Positions 22,134 to 32,000 of a stretch of DNA of 64,000 nt are shown piece after piece; within the stretch, counting starts at the first letter, position 1, and every line of letters starts with the position of its first letter. Position numbers and translations under genes: made by a program. The stretch covers positions 90,402 through 154,401 of the forward strand of contig JANXWV010000135.1 of NCBI GenBank assembly GCA_025350965.1. The letters run 5' to 3'. The notes below the pieces were generated by a model, which saw only the letters and a program-made list of their open reading frames with translations, had not been told where the DNA came from and did no database searches. This DNA is from Rhizobacter sp. (GTDB lineage Bacteria; Pseudomonadota; Gammaproteobacteria; Burkholderiales; Burkholderiaceae_C).

Positions 22134-23804
22134 TCAATGCATGCCCGGCTCCCTGCGGTAGATCGCGGTGATCTCCTGTTCGCTGGTGTTGCGGCGCTCT
22201 CGTGCCAGCAGCCGCCAACCTGGCCCCGCAGTCCGTGGATCGCGCAATGTTTCCGTGAGCAGCAGGAATGCGCAGCCGTGCTGCGCCGCGTCACTCGTTG
22301 CATCGACGCGGTAGCCGCCGTGGTACTCCAAGGCCGCGACCTGGGCCGTGGGCATGCCGGGCGCCGCAACGCATGATCGGCTCGGCACCTGCAAGGCGAT
22401 GCGTTGCACCTGCGAACGGTAGCTGCGCGCATGGTCCAGTGGTGGCAGCAGCAAGGTCATCAGCAGCAGCCAGCACAGCGCCACTCCGCTGGCCGGCAGC
22501 ACCAGGCTCTTCCACAGCGGGTGGCGGCTGCGGCCGGTGCGCCACTTGACGAGCCACAGCCAGGCGATGGTGGCCAGAGCCGCCAGCGCCAGCGCGAACA
22601 GCGAGAAGCGCGGCGTGTAGCCAGGGGCCAGCCTCGCGATGTTGATCGCCGGCTGTGCGGGCAAGCCGGTCTGGATCGAGACGTAGACAACCCAGATCAC
22701 GATCGAGCCGAGGGTGAAGAAGAACACCGAGAACCAGTCGATGGCCGCCGCCGTGCTGCGGGCGAGGGTGGGCAGCGCGAACGCTGCGAGTACTGCGAGC
22801 GGTGGCAGGCCCAGCATCAGGGCGCGGTCCGAGCCCCCCATGGCAGTGCTCGCGAGCAAGCTCACGGCAACGCAGCCGAGGGGGATCGAGATGTGCCGGT
22901 CCGACAAATGCCCGCGCCAGCGCCAGACGGTCCACACCGCCAGAGGCCAGGCGGGCCAGGTGAACCAGGCGACCAGGCGCAGCACGTCCCACACGCCGGC
23001 CATGGACAGCGCACCGCTGCCGGCGCGCCAGGCCCATGCGCTCACTGCAGAGGCCACACCGGCTGCCAGCAAAGTGCTTGCGGCGACCCACGGTGCGAAA
23101 CGGCGCGCGGGCGCGTAGCCTGATCGCATGCAGATCACGCTGCCGACCAGGCCCAGCGCGAGGCCGACGCTCGGTGCGCCGCTGGCGGCAAGCGCTGGCA
23201 AGGCGACCAGCACTGCGAGGCGCGCCTCCCACACCCGAAACGGGCTGGCCGCAAGCGCATAGACGAACAAGGCCACGCTCGCGAGTTGCGCCAGCTCGGG
23301 CGTGGTTTCATGGCCAAGTTGCAGCAGGCCGAGTGACGCCACCAGCGCGAGCACCGCGCCGTCGGCGATGGCGCGCGCATAGTCAACGGGCTTGGCTTCA
23401 CCGCCGAACGCGAACGGCAGTGGTTGCGCCGCTTCGGTTCGGGCCAGGTGGTAGGTGCTGTACCAGGTCAGCACGAGCACGCACACCAGCAGGATGGCAA
23501 ACGGGACGCGTGCGGCCAGGGCGGGGCCGAGCGCAGGGCCCAGCAGGTCGATGAAGCCGGCGCCCAGCCAGTAGGGCAACAAGGCGGCGTCAGCGGGAAG
23601 GCCGCCCAGGCTGGGTGCGAGCCAGTGGCTGCGGCCCTGGGCAATGCTGAGCATGTAGCCGAACGCGCTGAGGTCTGCGTTCTTCCAGGGGTCGCGGCCG
23701 AACAGGCCTGGCAGAACGTAAGCCGCGCAGAACAACAGCAAGGGGATGCGCGGCAGCCGCTGCGCGGCGCGTTCCGTGACGAGGGCGGGGTTGGGTGAGC
23801 TCAA
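22134..23804 (-). CDS. GT39/ArnT-like membrane glycosyltransferase
   Basis: A large membrane protein with about a dozen hydrophobic helices and a soluble C-terminal segment, resembling the GT39/ArnT group of undecaprenyl- or dolichyl-phosphate-sugar-dependent transferases. The N-terminal loop after helix one reads GLFGRDPWKNADLSAFGYM; in this superfamily the first loop carries acidic catalytic residues. The acceptor cannot be inferred. The ORF track extends it to 24104 through the rpmE terminator and rpmE itself, which is implausible. The best start I see is TTG at 23804 (M-SSPNPALVTERAAQ), just before the first helix, but no good ribosome site supports it, so the 5' end is uncertain. About 556 residues. 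Confidence 0.65.
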   Translation of the reverse strand: MSSPNPALVTERAAQRLPRIPLLLFCAAYVLPGLFGRDPWKNADLSAFGYMLSIAQGRSHWLAPSLGGLPADAALLPYWLGAGFIDLLGPALGPALAARVPFAILLVCVLVLTWYSTYHLARTEAAQPLPFAFGGEAKPVDYARAIADGAVLALVASLGLLQLGHETTPELAQLASVALFVYALAASPFRVWEARLAVLVALPALAASGAPSVGLALGLVGSVICMRSGYAPARRFAPWVAASTLLAAGVASAVSAWAWRAGSGALSMAGVWDVLRLVAWFTWPAWPLAVWTVWRWRGHLSDRHISIPLGCVAVSLLASTAMGGSDRALMLGLPPLAVLAAFALPTLARSTAAAIDWFSVFFFTLGSIVIWVVYVSIQTGLPAQPAINIARLAPGYTPRFSLFALALAALATIAWLWLVKWRTGRSRHPLWKSLVLPASGVALCWLLLMTLLLPPLDHARSYRSQVQRIALQVPSRSCVAAPGMPTAQVAALEYHGGYRVDATSDAAQHGCAFLLLTETLRDPRTAGPGWRLLARERRNTSEQEITAIYRREPGMH

Positions 23805-23892
23805 TGCAGGTCGAATCGGTGCGCCGCGAATGATGCAGCAACTTCGGCTTTGGCCTGTCTGGCCGTGTGTTTTGCCGCGCGCGGCAGGGCAT

Positions 23893-23917
23893 TGAAAAAG
23901 GCAGCCTTGGCTGCCTT
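23893..23917 (-). terminator. Intrinsic terminator after rpmE2
   Basis: On the minus strand AAGGCAGC-CAAG-GCTGCCTT is followed by TTTC, so the stem runs straight into a T-tract. It lies about 50 bases after the rpmE2 stop and separates it from the GT39-like gene. Confidence 0.8.
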
Positions 23918-23964
23918 CTTGGATCAAGGCAGACGGGGCTGCCTCCTTCGAGCGTTCGTCGCGC

Positions 23965-24225
23965 TTACTTCTTGGTGGTGAGGTGCGCGAACTTGTTGCG
24001 GAACTTCTCGACGCGGCCGCCGAGCGAGTCAACGCTCTTTTGCGTGCCGGTGTAGAACGGGTGCGATTCGCTGGTGCTTTCCAGCTTGAACAGCGGCAGC
24101 TCACGGCCGTCGTCCATCTTCACGGTTTCGCGGGTCTGCGCGCACGAGCGCGTCACGAACTTCCAACCGTTCGACAGGTCCACGAAACACACATCGCGGT
24201 ACGTGGGGTGAATGCCTTCTTTCAT
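23965..24225 (-). CDS. rpmE2: 50S ribosomal protein bL31, type B
   Basis: Ribosomal protein L31 of the type-B (YkgM-like) group, 86 residues. It starts [23 protein letters not shown] and contains [11 protein letters not shown] and the conserved [15 protein letters not shown] and RVEKFRNKF segments. It lacks the paired CxxC zinc ligands of type-A L31. The ATG at 24225 has AGAGG upstream. It follows rho on the same strand, a usual beta-proteobacterial order. In species carrying both types, type B is zinc-starvation induced; here, at the rho locus, it may be the only copy. Confidence 0.94.
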   Translation of the reverse strand: MKEGIHPTYRDVCFVDLSNGWKFVTRSCAQTRETVKMDDGRELPLFKLESTSESHPFYTGTQKSVDSLGGRVEKFRNKFAHLTTKK

Positions 24226-24322
24226 TGGGACCTCTGCTCGCTTTTTGGCCGACTGGTACGCCGGTGACACGGGAGCCACGCCAAACCCTTTGGCGCACTT
24301 TCCGCAGTTCGGGAAACCGCGC

Positions 24323-24328
24323 ATTGTA
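24323..24328 (-). promoter_or_regulatory. Candidate -10 for rpmE2
   Basis: TACAAT on the minus strand, about 98 bases before the rpmE2 ATG and 16 bases after the rho stop. It sits in the loop of a CCGCGC...GCGCGG hairpin followed by TTT, which could equally be a weak rho terminator. No -35 is recognisable. Confidence 0.35.
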
Positions 24329-24343
24329 GCGCGCGGCGGCACC

Positions 24344-25606
24344 TCACCCGCCACGCCGCATCATGTCGAAAAAGTCGTGGTTGTTCTTGGTCGACTTCAT
24401 CTTGTCGAGAATGAACTCCATCGCTTCGATCTCGTCCATCGGATAGAGGAGTTTGCGCAGGATCCAGGTCTTTTGCAGGATCTCGGGCTGCAGCAGCAAC
24501 TCTTCGCGCCGAGTGCCGCTCTTGTTGATCAAGATCGACGGGTACACGCGTTTCTCGGCCATCCGGCGGTCGAGGTGGATCTCGCAGTTGCCGGTTCCCT
24601 TGAACTCTTCGTAGATCACCTCGTCCATCCGGCTGCCGGTGTCGATGAGCGCGGTGCCGATGATGGTGAGCGAGCCGCCTTCCTCGACATTTCGCGCTGC
24701 GCCGAAGAAGCGCTTCGGGCGCTGCAGTGCGTTCGAGTCCATGCCGCCGGTCAGCACCTTGCCGCTCGAAGGCAGCACGTTGTTGTAGGCTCGTGCGAGG
24801 CGGGTGATCGAGTCGAGCAGGATCACCACGTCCTTCTTCATCTCGACCAGCCGCTTGGCGCGCTCGATCACCATCTCGGCCACCTGCACGTGGCGTGCGG
24901 CGGGTTCGTCGAATGTGGAACTGATGACTTCACCGCGCACCGTGCGGACCATCTCGGTCACTTCTTCCGGGCGCTCGTCGACGAGCAGAACGATCAGGTA
25001 GACCTCGGGGTGGTTGGCGACCAGCGCGTGCGCCAGCTGCTGCATCATCACCGTCTTGCCGGTCTTCGGCTGCGCCACGAGCAACGCGCGCTGGCCTTTG
25101 CCGATGGGGGCAACGAGGTCGATGATGCGGCTGGTGATGTTCTCTTCGGTCTTGATGTCGCGCTCGAGCTTGAACTGCTCTTTCGGGAAGAGCGGCGTCA
25201 AGTTCTCGAACATGATCTTGTGCTTGCTCTCCTCGGGCGTCTGGCCGTTCACCCGGTCGACCTGGACCAGCGCGAAGTAGCGCTCGCCGTCTTTCGGCAC
25301 ACGAACTTCGCCTTCGATGGCGTCACCCGTGTGCAGGTTGAAGCGCCGTATCTGGCTCGGGCTGAGGTAGATGTCGTCGGTGCTCGCCATATAGCTGGCG
25401 TCCGGCGAGCGCAGGAAACCGAAGCCGTCGGGCAGCACCTCGAGCACGCCGTCCCCGAACACCTGTTCGCCGGCCTTGGAGCGCTTCTTCATGATCGCGA
25501 ACATCAGCTCCTGCTTGCGCATACGGGCAACGTTTTCGATCTCCAGCGCCTCGCCCATCTTGATGAGCTCCGAGACGTGGATCAACTTGAGTTCTGACAG
25601 ATGCAT
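24344..25606 (-). CDS. rho: Transcription termination factor Rho
   Basis: Hexameric RNA helicase that terminates transcription at Rho-dependent sites. The 420-residue protein has the N-terminal helix bundle and an OSB/cold-shock RNA-binding domain with [13 protein letters not shown]. The RecA-type motor follows, with Walker [11 protein letters not shown], Walker [15 protein letters not shown], the Q-loop [23 protein letters not shown] and the C-terminal [11 protein letters not shown]. Length equals that of the E. coli protein (419). A good promoter inside the end of trxA and a leader of about 270 nt precede it, as in other bacteria where rho autoregulates. Confidence 0.97.
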   Translation of the reverse strand: MHLSELKLIHVSELIKMGEALEIENVARMRKQELMFAIMKKRSKAGEQVFGDGVLEVLPDGFGFLRSPDASYMASTDDIYLSPSQIRRFNLHTGDAIEGEVRVPKDGERYFALVQVDRVNGQTPEESKHKIMFENLTPLFPKEQFKLERDIKTEENITSRIIDLVAPIGKGQRALLVAQPKTGKTVMMQQLAHALVANHPEVYLIVLLVDERPEEVTEMVRTVRGEVISSTFDEPAARHVQVAEMVIERAKRLVEMKKDVVILLDSITRLARAYNNVLPSSGKVLTGGMDSNALQRPKRFFGAARNVEEGGSLTIIGTALIDTGSRMDEVIYEEFKGTGNCEIHLDRRMAEKRVYPSILINKSGTRREELLLQPEILQKTWILRKLLYPMDEIEAMEFILDKMKSTKNNHDFFDMMRRGG

Positions 25607-25777
25607 GGAGGGGCACCCCGGGTCGGTGGGCTGTTGGTTTGGGTGGCGGGCCGTTCGCGTGCGACCTTGGTGCCATCAACCTGGATGCGCGAGGCGTTGG
25701 CTAACGCTCGCACGAGGAAAAATACTGGAGTGGTGTGCCGAACCACGCGCCGCCGGGTCGGGCGCCAAGGCTGCTTG

Positions 25778-25798
25778 ACTGAAGCGTCGGGCTTCAGT
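25778..25798 (-). promoter_or_regulatory. Hairpin in the rho leader
   Basis: Perfect 8-bp stem ACTGAAGC/GCTTCAGT with a 5-base loop in the trxA-rho gap, without a T-run. It is the clearest structure in the 280-base untranslated leader; the remainder of the gap shows no gene. Confidence 0.4.
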
Positions 25799-25885
25799 GA
25801 GCCGCCTCGGTCAAGGCGTGGGGGCCGATCTTCGGTCGCCGGTTCAATCTTCGGTGAAAGACCAAGCCGAACGAACTTTCGTCGA

Positions 25886-25916
25886 ATTATAGATGACCGT
25901 CGAGGAACGCGGTCAA
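25886..25916 (-). promoter_or_regulatory. rho promoter overlapping the trxA stop
   Basis: TTGACC (25916-25911) and TATAAT (25891-25886) are separated by 19 bp on the minus strand. The -10 overlaps the trxA stop codon. Hexamers are near consensus; spacing is slightly long. Confidence 0.55.
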
Positions 25917-26216
25917 CTGGGCTTTGGACAAGGCGCCTACCTTGGTAGCGGCCAGTTGGCCGCCCTTGAACAGCATGAGCGTCGGGATGCCGCGAATGCC
26001 GAACTTGGCCGGGACGTCCCGGTTTTCGTCGACGTTCATCTTCGCGATCTTCAGGCGGCCGTCGTAGTCTTTCGAGACCTCGTCCAGGATGGGTGCGATC
26101 ATCTTGCAGGGGCCGCACCACTCGGCCCAATAGTCCACCAGGACGGGCTTGTCGGACTCGAGCACATCGGCATTGAAGGACGCGTCGGAAGTGTGTTTGA
26201 TCAGGTCGCTGCTCAT
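25887..26216 (-). CDS. trxA: Thioredoxin
   Basis: Cytoplasmic dithiol-disulfide reductant for ribonucleotide reductase and other targets. The 109-residue protein has the active site WCGPC with Cys34 and Cys37, the buried Asp in LVDYWAEW and the cis-proline in [14 protein letters not shown]. The ATG at 26216 gives the normal thioredoxin length; the ORF-track start at 26489 would add 91 unrelated residues and overlap the divergent addB gene. trxA-rho adjacency is conserved widely in proteobacteria. The last codons contain the -35 of the rho promoter. Confidence 0.96.
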   Translation of the reverse strand: MSSDLIKHTSDASFNADVLESDKPVLVDYWAEWCGPCKMIAPILDEVSKDYDGRLKIAKMNVDENRDVPAKFGIRGIPTLMLFKGGQLAATKVGALSKAQLTAFLDGHL

Positions 26217-26289
26217 GAATGTCCTCAGTTCGGCACCGTTTGGAATGGGTGTCAAGACACAATGATTCTGACACAAAGCCCCTCTCGTC

Positions 26290-28986
26290 GTGCCGCAGCG
26301 GGCCGGCCTCTCACCTATGGTCACGATAGCGCGCGAAGCCCTTGATACCGCCGGCGCCAGCACTGAGCGATGGGCCTCCATCGCTGCCCGGGTCGCTGGG
26401 TGGGCGAAGGCTTCAGCGCTCGAATTGCGCGATGCCGTGGTCCTGCTGCCCTTCACCGAACTGCTGCCGCACGCGCGCGCGGCGTTCATGGTTCATGTTG
26501 GCTGGATGCCCCGCATCGAGACCACGCGCACGCTGGCCGCCGGGCTGTGGCCGGCGCCGCCGATGGAAGCGGGGCAGGTGAGCCTCGATGCTGCCGTGGA
26601 CGCCCTCGTCGCCACCGAGTTGCTGCGCGGCCAACCCTGGGGTGCCGCCTGGGCCAGGCGCGATGCGCGTTCGTTTGCGCGCGCCGTCGCGATGGTGGTC
26701 GAGTCGGCGCACGCGCTCGTGCGCGCCAGCGCAGCCTGGCCAGCCGCAGAGCGAGCGCAACGCTGGGCCGCGGCGCGCGAGCTGCTTCCGATCGCGCCCG
26801 GCCCCGGTGGCACCGAGCACATGCTGGCCCGCGTCGCGCTCGAATGGGCCTGCCTTGCTGCCCCGCCGGCCACCGACCGCTTGTTCGCGCTCCGGCCTTC
26901 GGCATTCATCGTTGTGCAAGCCGGTGGTGCCGATCCGCTGACGCTTGCTTTACTCGCATCTTCAAAGGCGCCGTGTCTGGTCATCGACACCGATGCCGCG
27001 CTTGCCGCGCCGTTCACCGACCTGCGCCTCGCGCCGCCGCCGGCATTGCGTGTGTGCGACGGCCTGGAAGACGAAGCCCAGAGTGCCGCCGCCCGGGTGC
27101 TCGAACACCTGCGATGCGCCGAGCTACCGGTCGCCTTGATCGCGCAAGACCGCCAGCTGGTGCGTCGCGTGCGTGCCTTGCTCGAGCGCCAGCAGGTGAG
27201 CCTGCGCGACGAGACCGGCTGGACGCTCTCGACCACGCGCGCCGCTGCGCAGTTGATGGCTCTGCTGCGCACTGCCCGGCCCGACGCCGCGACCGACGAC
27301 CTGATCGACTGGCTGAAGGGCGGCTCGGCGTGGCTTGGCCTTGCAGAGGCCTCGGCCGTCGATGCGCTCGAACATGCCTGTCGCGGTGCGCAGGTGCTGC
27401 GCGTTGCCGGGCTTCGCCACCTCGCGCTGGACGGGTCGCCGGGCGGGCCGCTGGGCGGGCCGGCCCTGCGCCTGTGGGCTGCCGTTGATGCCTTGCTCGC
27501 CTTGTTCGCCGGCCGTTCGCGGGCGCCGCTGGCTGGGTGGCTCACCACGCTCGCCGAAGCCCTGCGGCGCAGCGCCGCGCTCGCGGCGATGAACGCGGAC
27601 GACGCAGGCCGCCAGGTGCTGGCCACGCTGCGCCTGCCGGTGTTCGACGCCGCACCCAGCGCCTGGCCGACGGCGGCTGGCGCTGCCGTGATGAGCTTCG
27701 ACGAGTTCAGTGCGTGGGTGGCCGACACGCTCGAAGGCGCGAGCTTCGTGCCTGCGCGCAGCGCGGGTGATGGGCGGGAGCAGGTGGTGATCACGCCGCT
27801 GGCGCGCGCCATGCTGCGGCCGTTCGCCGCCGTCGTGTTCCCGGGCGCCGACGACGCCCACCTCGGTGCGTCGGCCACCCGGGCGGGTTTGATCGGCGAT
27901 GCGCTGGCGTTGGCGCTCGGCATCCCGACGGCGGCCGACAAGCGCAACGCGCAGTTGCTGGCCTTTGTGCAGGCGATGCACTTGCCGCGCGTCAGCTTCT
28001 TGCGGCGACGCATGGATGGCACCGAGCCATTGGCGGCGAGCCCGCTCGTCGAACGACTGTCGCTGGCGCTGGCAAGCCGTGGCGAAGCGCTGCGTGTCTG
28101 GAACGACCCGCGCACCGAGCGGGCGGTTGCGGCCACGCCGATCTTCATGACCGCACCTGGCGCACCGGCCCTGTTGCCGAAGCGGGTGTCGGCCAGCGCC
28201 ATTGAGGCATTGCGGGCCTGCCCGTATCGCTTCTTCGCACTGCGCATGCTGGGCCTGCGCGAGGCCGACGAGCTGGACGACGAGCTCGAGAAGCGCGACT
28301 ACGGCGACTGGCTCCATGCGGTGCTGTTCGCCTTTCACACCGCGCGCACCGAGCCCCGCGCGGTGGCTGCAGACATGCTGCAGCTGCACGCGCTGGCCGA
28401 TCAAGTGCAGTTGGAAAAGGGCTTGGCCGATGCCGACTTCCTGCCCTTCAGTGCCTCGTTCGCGGGCTTTGCGCCGCGCTACGTGGCGTGGCTGCATGAG
28501 CGTGATGCCGAGGGCGCGCGGTTCATGCGCGGCGAAGACGACATCACGCTGCTGCTGCCCGCGCTCGGCGGCGTGGCCCTGCACGGCGTGATCGACCGCA
28601 TCGACCAGGTGCGCACCGAGGGCGGCGCCGCGCTGCAGCTCATCGACTACAAGACCGGCAGCGCCGGCTCGCTGCGCGACAAGGTGCGCGTGCCGTTCGA
28701 AGACACCCAGCTCGCGTTCTATGCCGCCCTGGTGCGTGCCGAATCGGCGCAGCCGTTGAGTGCGATGTACCTTGCCCTGGATGGCAACACGGCCATCGAG
28801 GAGGTGCCGCACAAGGGTGTGGCCGAGAGCGCCGATGCGTTGTTGCAAGGCCTGGCGCACGACCTGCATCGCCTCGGGGCAGGGGCGGGCTTGCCGGCGC
28901 TTGGCGAGGGCCGCACCTGTGAGTTCTGCGAAGTGCGCGGCGTGTGCCGGCGTGACCACTGGTCGCCGGCCGAGGCCTCTGCATGA
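26290..28986 (+). CDS. addB: AddB-like PD-(D/E)XK exonuclease
   Basis: RecB-family nuclease subunit of an AddAB-type helicase-nuclease that processes double-strand breaks for recombination. The N-terminal two-thirds is a degenerate helicase fold, starting with [22 protein letters not shown]; no Walker A is visible. The C-terminal third is the nuclease: [22 protein letters not shown], then GVIDRIDQ and [12 protein letters not shown] near residues 780-790 (the D...DYK catalytic core). A Cys-rich end [17 protein letters not shown] follows, which with the upstream Cys of RACPYRFF would hold the 4Fe-4S cluster of this family. The start is GTG 26290 or ATG 26317; neither has a clear ribosome site. 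Divergent from trxA; coupled to addA through an unusual repeat. Confidence 0.85.
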   Translation: MPQRAGLSPMVTIAREALDTAGASTERWASIAARVAGWAKASALELRDAVVLLPFTELLPHARAAFMVHVGWMPRIETTRTLAAGLWPAPPMEAGQVSLDAAVDALVATELLRGQPWGAAWARRDARSFARAVAMVVESAHALVRASAAWPAAERAQRWAAARELLPIAPGPGGTEHMLARVALEWACLAAPPATDRLFALRPSAFIVVQAGGADPLTLALLASSKAPCLVIDTDAALAAPFTDLRLAPPPALRVCDGLEDEAQSAAARVLEHLRCAELPVALIAQDRQLVRRVRALLERQQVSLRDETGWTLSTTRAAAQLMALLRTARPDAATDDLIDWLKGGSAWLGLAEASAVDALEHACRGAQVLRVAGLRHLALDGSPGGPLGGPALRLWAAVDALLALFAGRSRAPLAGWLTTLAEALRRSAALAAMNADDAGRQVLATLRLPVFDAAPSAWPTAAGAAVMSFDEFSAWVADTLEGASFVPARSAGDGREQVVITPLARAMLRPFAAVVFPGADDAHLGASATRAGLIGDALALALGIPTAADKRNAQLLAFVQAMHLPRVSFLRRRMDGTEPLAASPLVERLSLALASRGEALRVWNDPRTERAVAATPIFMTAPGAPALLPKRVSASAIEALRACPYRFFALRMLGLREADELDDELEKRDYGDWLHAVLFAFHTARTEPRAVAADMLQLHALADQVQLEKGLADADFLPFSASFAGFAPRYVAWLHERDAEGARFMRGEDDITLLLPALGGVALHGVIDRIDQVRTEGGAALQLIDYKTGSAGSLRDKVRVPFEDTQLAFYAALVRAESAQPLSAMYLALDGNTAIEEVPHKGVAESADALLQGLAHDLHRLGAGAGLPALGEGRTCEFCEVRGVCRRDHWSPAEASA

Positions 28987-29037
28987 CCTGGGCCTGCGCA
29001 TGACGCGGTCCTTCGCATGACCCGGTCCTCCGCATGA
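28983..29037 (+). repeat. 17-bp tandem repeat forming chained ATGA mini-ORFs
   Basis: Four ATGs stand at 28983, 29000, 29017 and 29034, exactly 17 bases apart, in diverged copies of ATGACSCGGTCCTYCGC. Each ATG overlaps a TGA as ATGA. The first TGA ends addB. ATG one opens MTWACA-stop, ATG two MTRSFA-stop, ATG three MTRSSA-stop, and ATG four starts addA. Each mini-ORF stop overlaps the next start, so ribosomes could step from addB to addA through three six-codon cistrons. Confidence 0.85.
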
Positions 29038-32000
29038 CGCAGGCCGCCTACCGTGCCGACGGCGAGCGCGTCAGCCGTGCCGCGTTCTACGCCGTGGCCT
29101 GTGACCCGCAGCGAAGCGTCGTGGTCGAGGCCTGCGCCGGCGCGGGCAAGACCTGGATGCTGGTGTCGCGCATTCTTCGCGCGCTTCTTGCCGGAGCCGA
29201 GCCGCACGAAATCCTCGCGATCACGTTCACGCGCAAGGCCGCCGGCGAGATGCGCCAGCGCCTCGACGACTGGCTGCGCGAGTTCGGCTCACACCACGCC
29301 ACCGACGCGCAGCGCACCCAGGCCTTGATCGACCGCGGCGTGCCCGCCGTCGAGGCGCCGGTGCTCGCCCAGCAGCTCGCCGGCCTGCACGAGCGGGTGC
29401 TGAGCACCGGCCGCGCGGTCGAGGTGCGCACCTTCCACGCCTGGTTCGCCCAACTGTTGCGTGCGGCCCCGATGGAGCTGCTCACCGAGCTGGGCCTGCA
29501 GCCCGACATGCAGTTGATCGAAGACCCGCAAGACCACCGCGGCGATGTGTTCCGGCGCTTCCACGCTGCACTGCTGCGCGCGCCGCTGCTGCGGGCCGAC
29601 CACGCCGCGCTGATCCAGCAACGTGGCCGCAGCGCGGCGCGCAAATGGTTGGAGGCCGCGTGGGACAAGCGCGTCGAGTTCGAGCTGGCCGACGCCGCCG
29701 GCACCTTGGAGCCCAGCGTGCCGCCGCCCGCCACCGAGCCGCCGGGTGCGCACCCCGCCGCTGCGTTGCTGGGTGAGCGTTGGCGCGCGTGGCTGCGGGA
29801 GCTGGCGCTCGCGCTTGGCCTGGGCGGCAGCAAGGCACAAGACGCCGCCACCGGCCTGGTGATGGCACTGGCGCACACCGACCCACAAGCCGCGTTCGAT
29901 GCCGCGTGGGCGGCGCTGTTCACCACCGCCGGCACGCCGCGCAAGCAGCTCGGCAAGGTCGAGGCGCTGACCGCGGCGCAAGACGCGCTCGCCGAGATCG
30001 CCGCGCAGATCCACCAGCTCGATGCGCATGCCGAGCACCTGCGAATGGTGCGGCTCGCGCGAGCGCTGCTGACCGAGTTCGATGCCTACAAGCGCGCGCG
30101 CGGCCTGGCCGACATGGCCGACCTGGAACGATGCGGCCTCGCCCTGCTGCGCGACGCCACGCTCGCCGGCTGGGTGCAGGAGCGGCTCGATGCGCGCATT
30201 CGCCACGTGCTGATCGACGAGTTCCAGGACACCAGCCCGCTGCAATGGCATGCGCTGCATGCGTGGCTGGGCGCGTATGCCGGCGCGGGCGGCGGCGCCA
30301 GCGGCCAGCGCCCGCCGGGTGTGTTCATCGTCGGTGACCCGAAGCAAAGCATCTACCGCTTCCGCCGCGCCGAGCCGCGCGTGTTCGAGGCCGCGCGCGA
30401 GTTCGTCGTGCAAGCGCTGGGCGGCACGCTGCTCGAATGCGACCACACGCGGCGCAATGCGCCCGAAGTGATCGCGGCGCTGAACACCGTGTTCGCGCAG
30501 GCCGGCGCGGCCGGCGAGTTCGGTGGCTTTCGGGCCCACACCACCGAGATCGCCGCCGTGCCCGGCGCGGGCGTGTTCAGCATCGGCCGTGTCTTGAGGC
30601 CGCCCAAGGCGACCAAGAGCGACGCACCGGCCGTGTGGCGCGACACGCTGACGACCCCGCGCACCGAGGTCGAAGAAGTGCTGCGCGAACGCGAGGCAGC
30701 GCTCGTTGCGAGCGCGGTGCAGGCGCTGCTGGCCGGGCACCTTGACGGGCGCGGCGAGGGCGGTGAAGGCGTCTCAGGTGGCGCGGGCCTCGCGTTGGCG
30801 AGCACGCCCGAGGGCGTGGCCGTGATGCGCCCTGGCGAGGTCATCGTGCTGTGCCGCAAGCGCGAATCGCTGCGCCTTGTCGCACACGCTTTGCAGCGCT
30901 TGCGCATCCCTTGCGCCGCCGTGGAAGACCACGCGTTGATGGATGCGCCCGAAGCACGCGATCTCGTCGCCGTGCTCGATGCGCTGGTCTCGCCCAGCCA
31001 CCGGCTGGCGCTTGCGCAGGCCCTGCGCAGCCCGCTCTTCGGTGCGACCGACGACGACCTGATCGCGCTGGCCACGTTCGCCCAGCGTGCAACCAGCGGC
31101 GATTGGTGGGCGGCGCTGCAGCGCGAGTGGCCTGCGCACCCGAACCTTCAGCGTGCAGCCACCTTGCTGGCGGCATGGCAGGTTGCCGCGTTGCGCTTGC
31201 CGCCCCACGACCTGCTGGACCGCATCGTCCACGAAGGTGACCTGCGTGCCCGCGTGGCCGCCACCGTGCCTGCGGCGGAGCAAGTGGCAGCGCTCGATGC
31301 GGTCGACGCGCTGCTCGGCCAGGCCTTGTCGCTGGACGGCGCGCGCCATGCCACGCCGTACAACTTCGTGCGGGCGATGAAGCGCCGTGCGATCAAGGTG
31401 GCTGCACCGGCACAGCCTGACGCGGTGCAACTGCTCACCGTCCACGGTGCCAAAGGCCTGGAGGCGCGTGTCGTGTTCGTGATGGACGCCGACCCGTCGC
31501 CGCGCAAGGCCGAGACGACTGCGCTGCTCATCGAGTGGCCGGTCGAGTCCGAGGCACCGCTGCGCTGTGCGTTCGTGTACTCCGAGGCGGCCTGCGCGCC
31601 GTCGCTGGCGGGCCTGCTGGCGGCCGAGATGCAAGCGCGCGATCGCGAGGAACTGAACGGCCTGTACGTGGCCATGTCGCGCGCAAAAGAGCGGCTGGTG
31701 TTCAGCGCCACCGAGCCGCACCGCGCGCCGCTTCGCGCGCCATGGTGGGCGCGCGTCGAGCCGCTGGCTACCGTGTGGGTGCCGGCGTGGGTGCCCGCTC
31801 CAACGAACCCTGCCGCGCTCGCGCCGAGCGCCGCAGCGCCGACCGCGCTGAAGCAGCTGCCGGCCTGGCGTGACGCGGCCACGAACGGGGCCGCGCCCGA
31901 CCGCACTGCTGCCATCGAACGCTCGGCCGATACCGATGCCACGCGCCTGGGCAAGGCCGTTCACCGCGTGCTCGAATGGGCGAGCGCGGGCGGTGCGGGG

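Noticed and set aside
23805-24104. Extension of the GT39-like protein to 24104.
   Set aside because: It would run through the rpmE2 terminator and coding region and adds only Ser/Arg-rich residues.
24212-25597. 461-aa plus-strand ORF opposite rho.
   Set aside because: Shadow of rho; His/Leu/Val-rich sequence without domain features.
26217-26289. LexA-type operator between trxA and addB.
   Set aside because: TGTCAAGACACA and TGTGTC repeats are present, but no CTGT-N8-ACAG box could be found.
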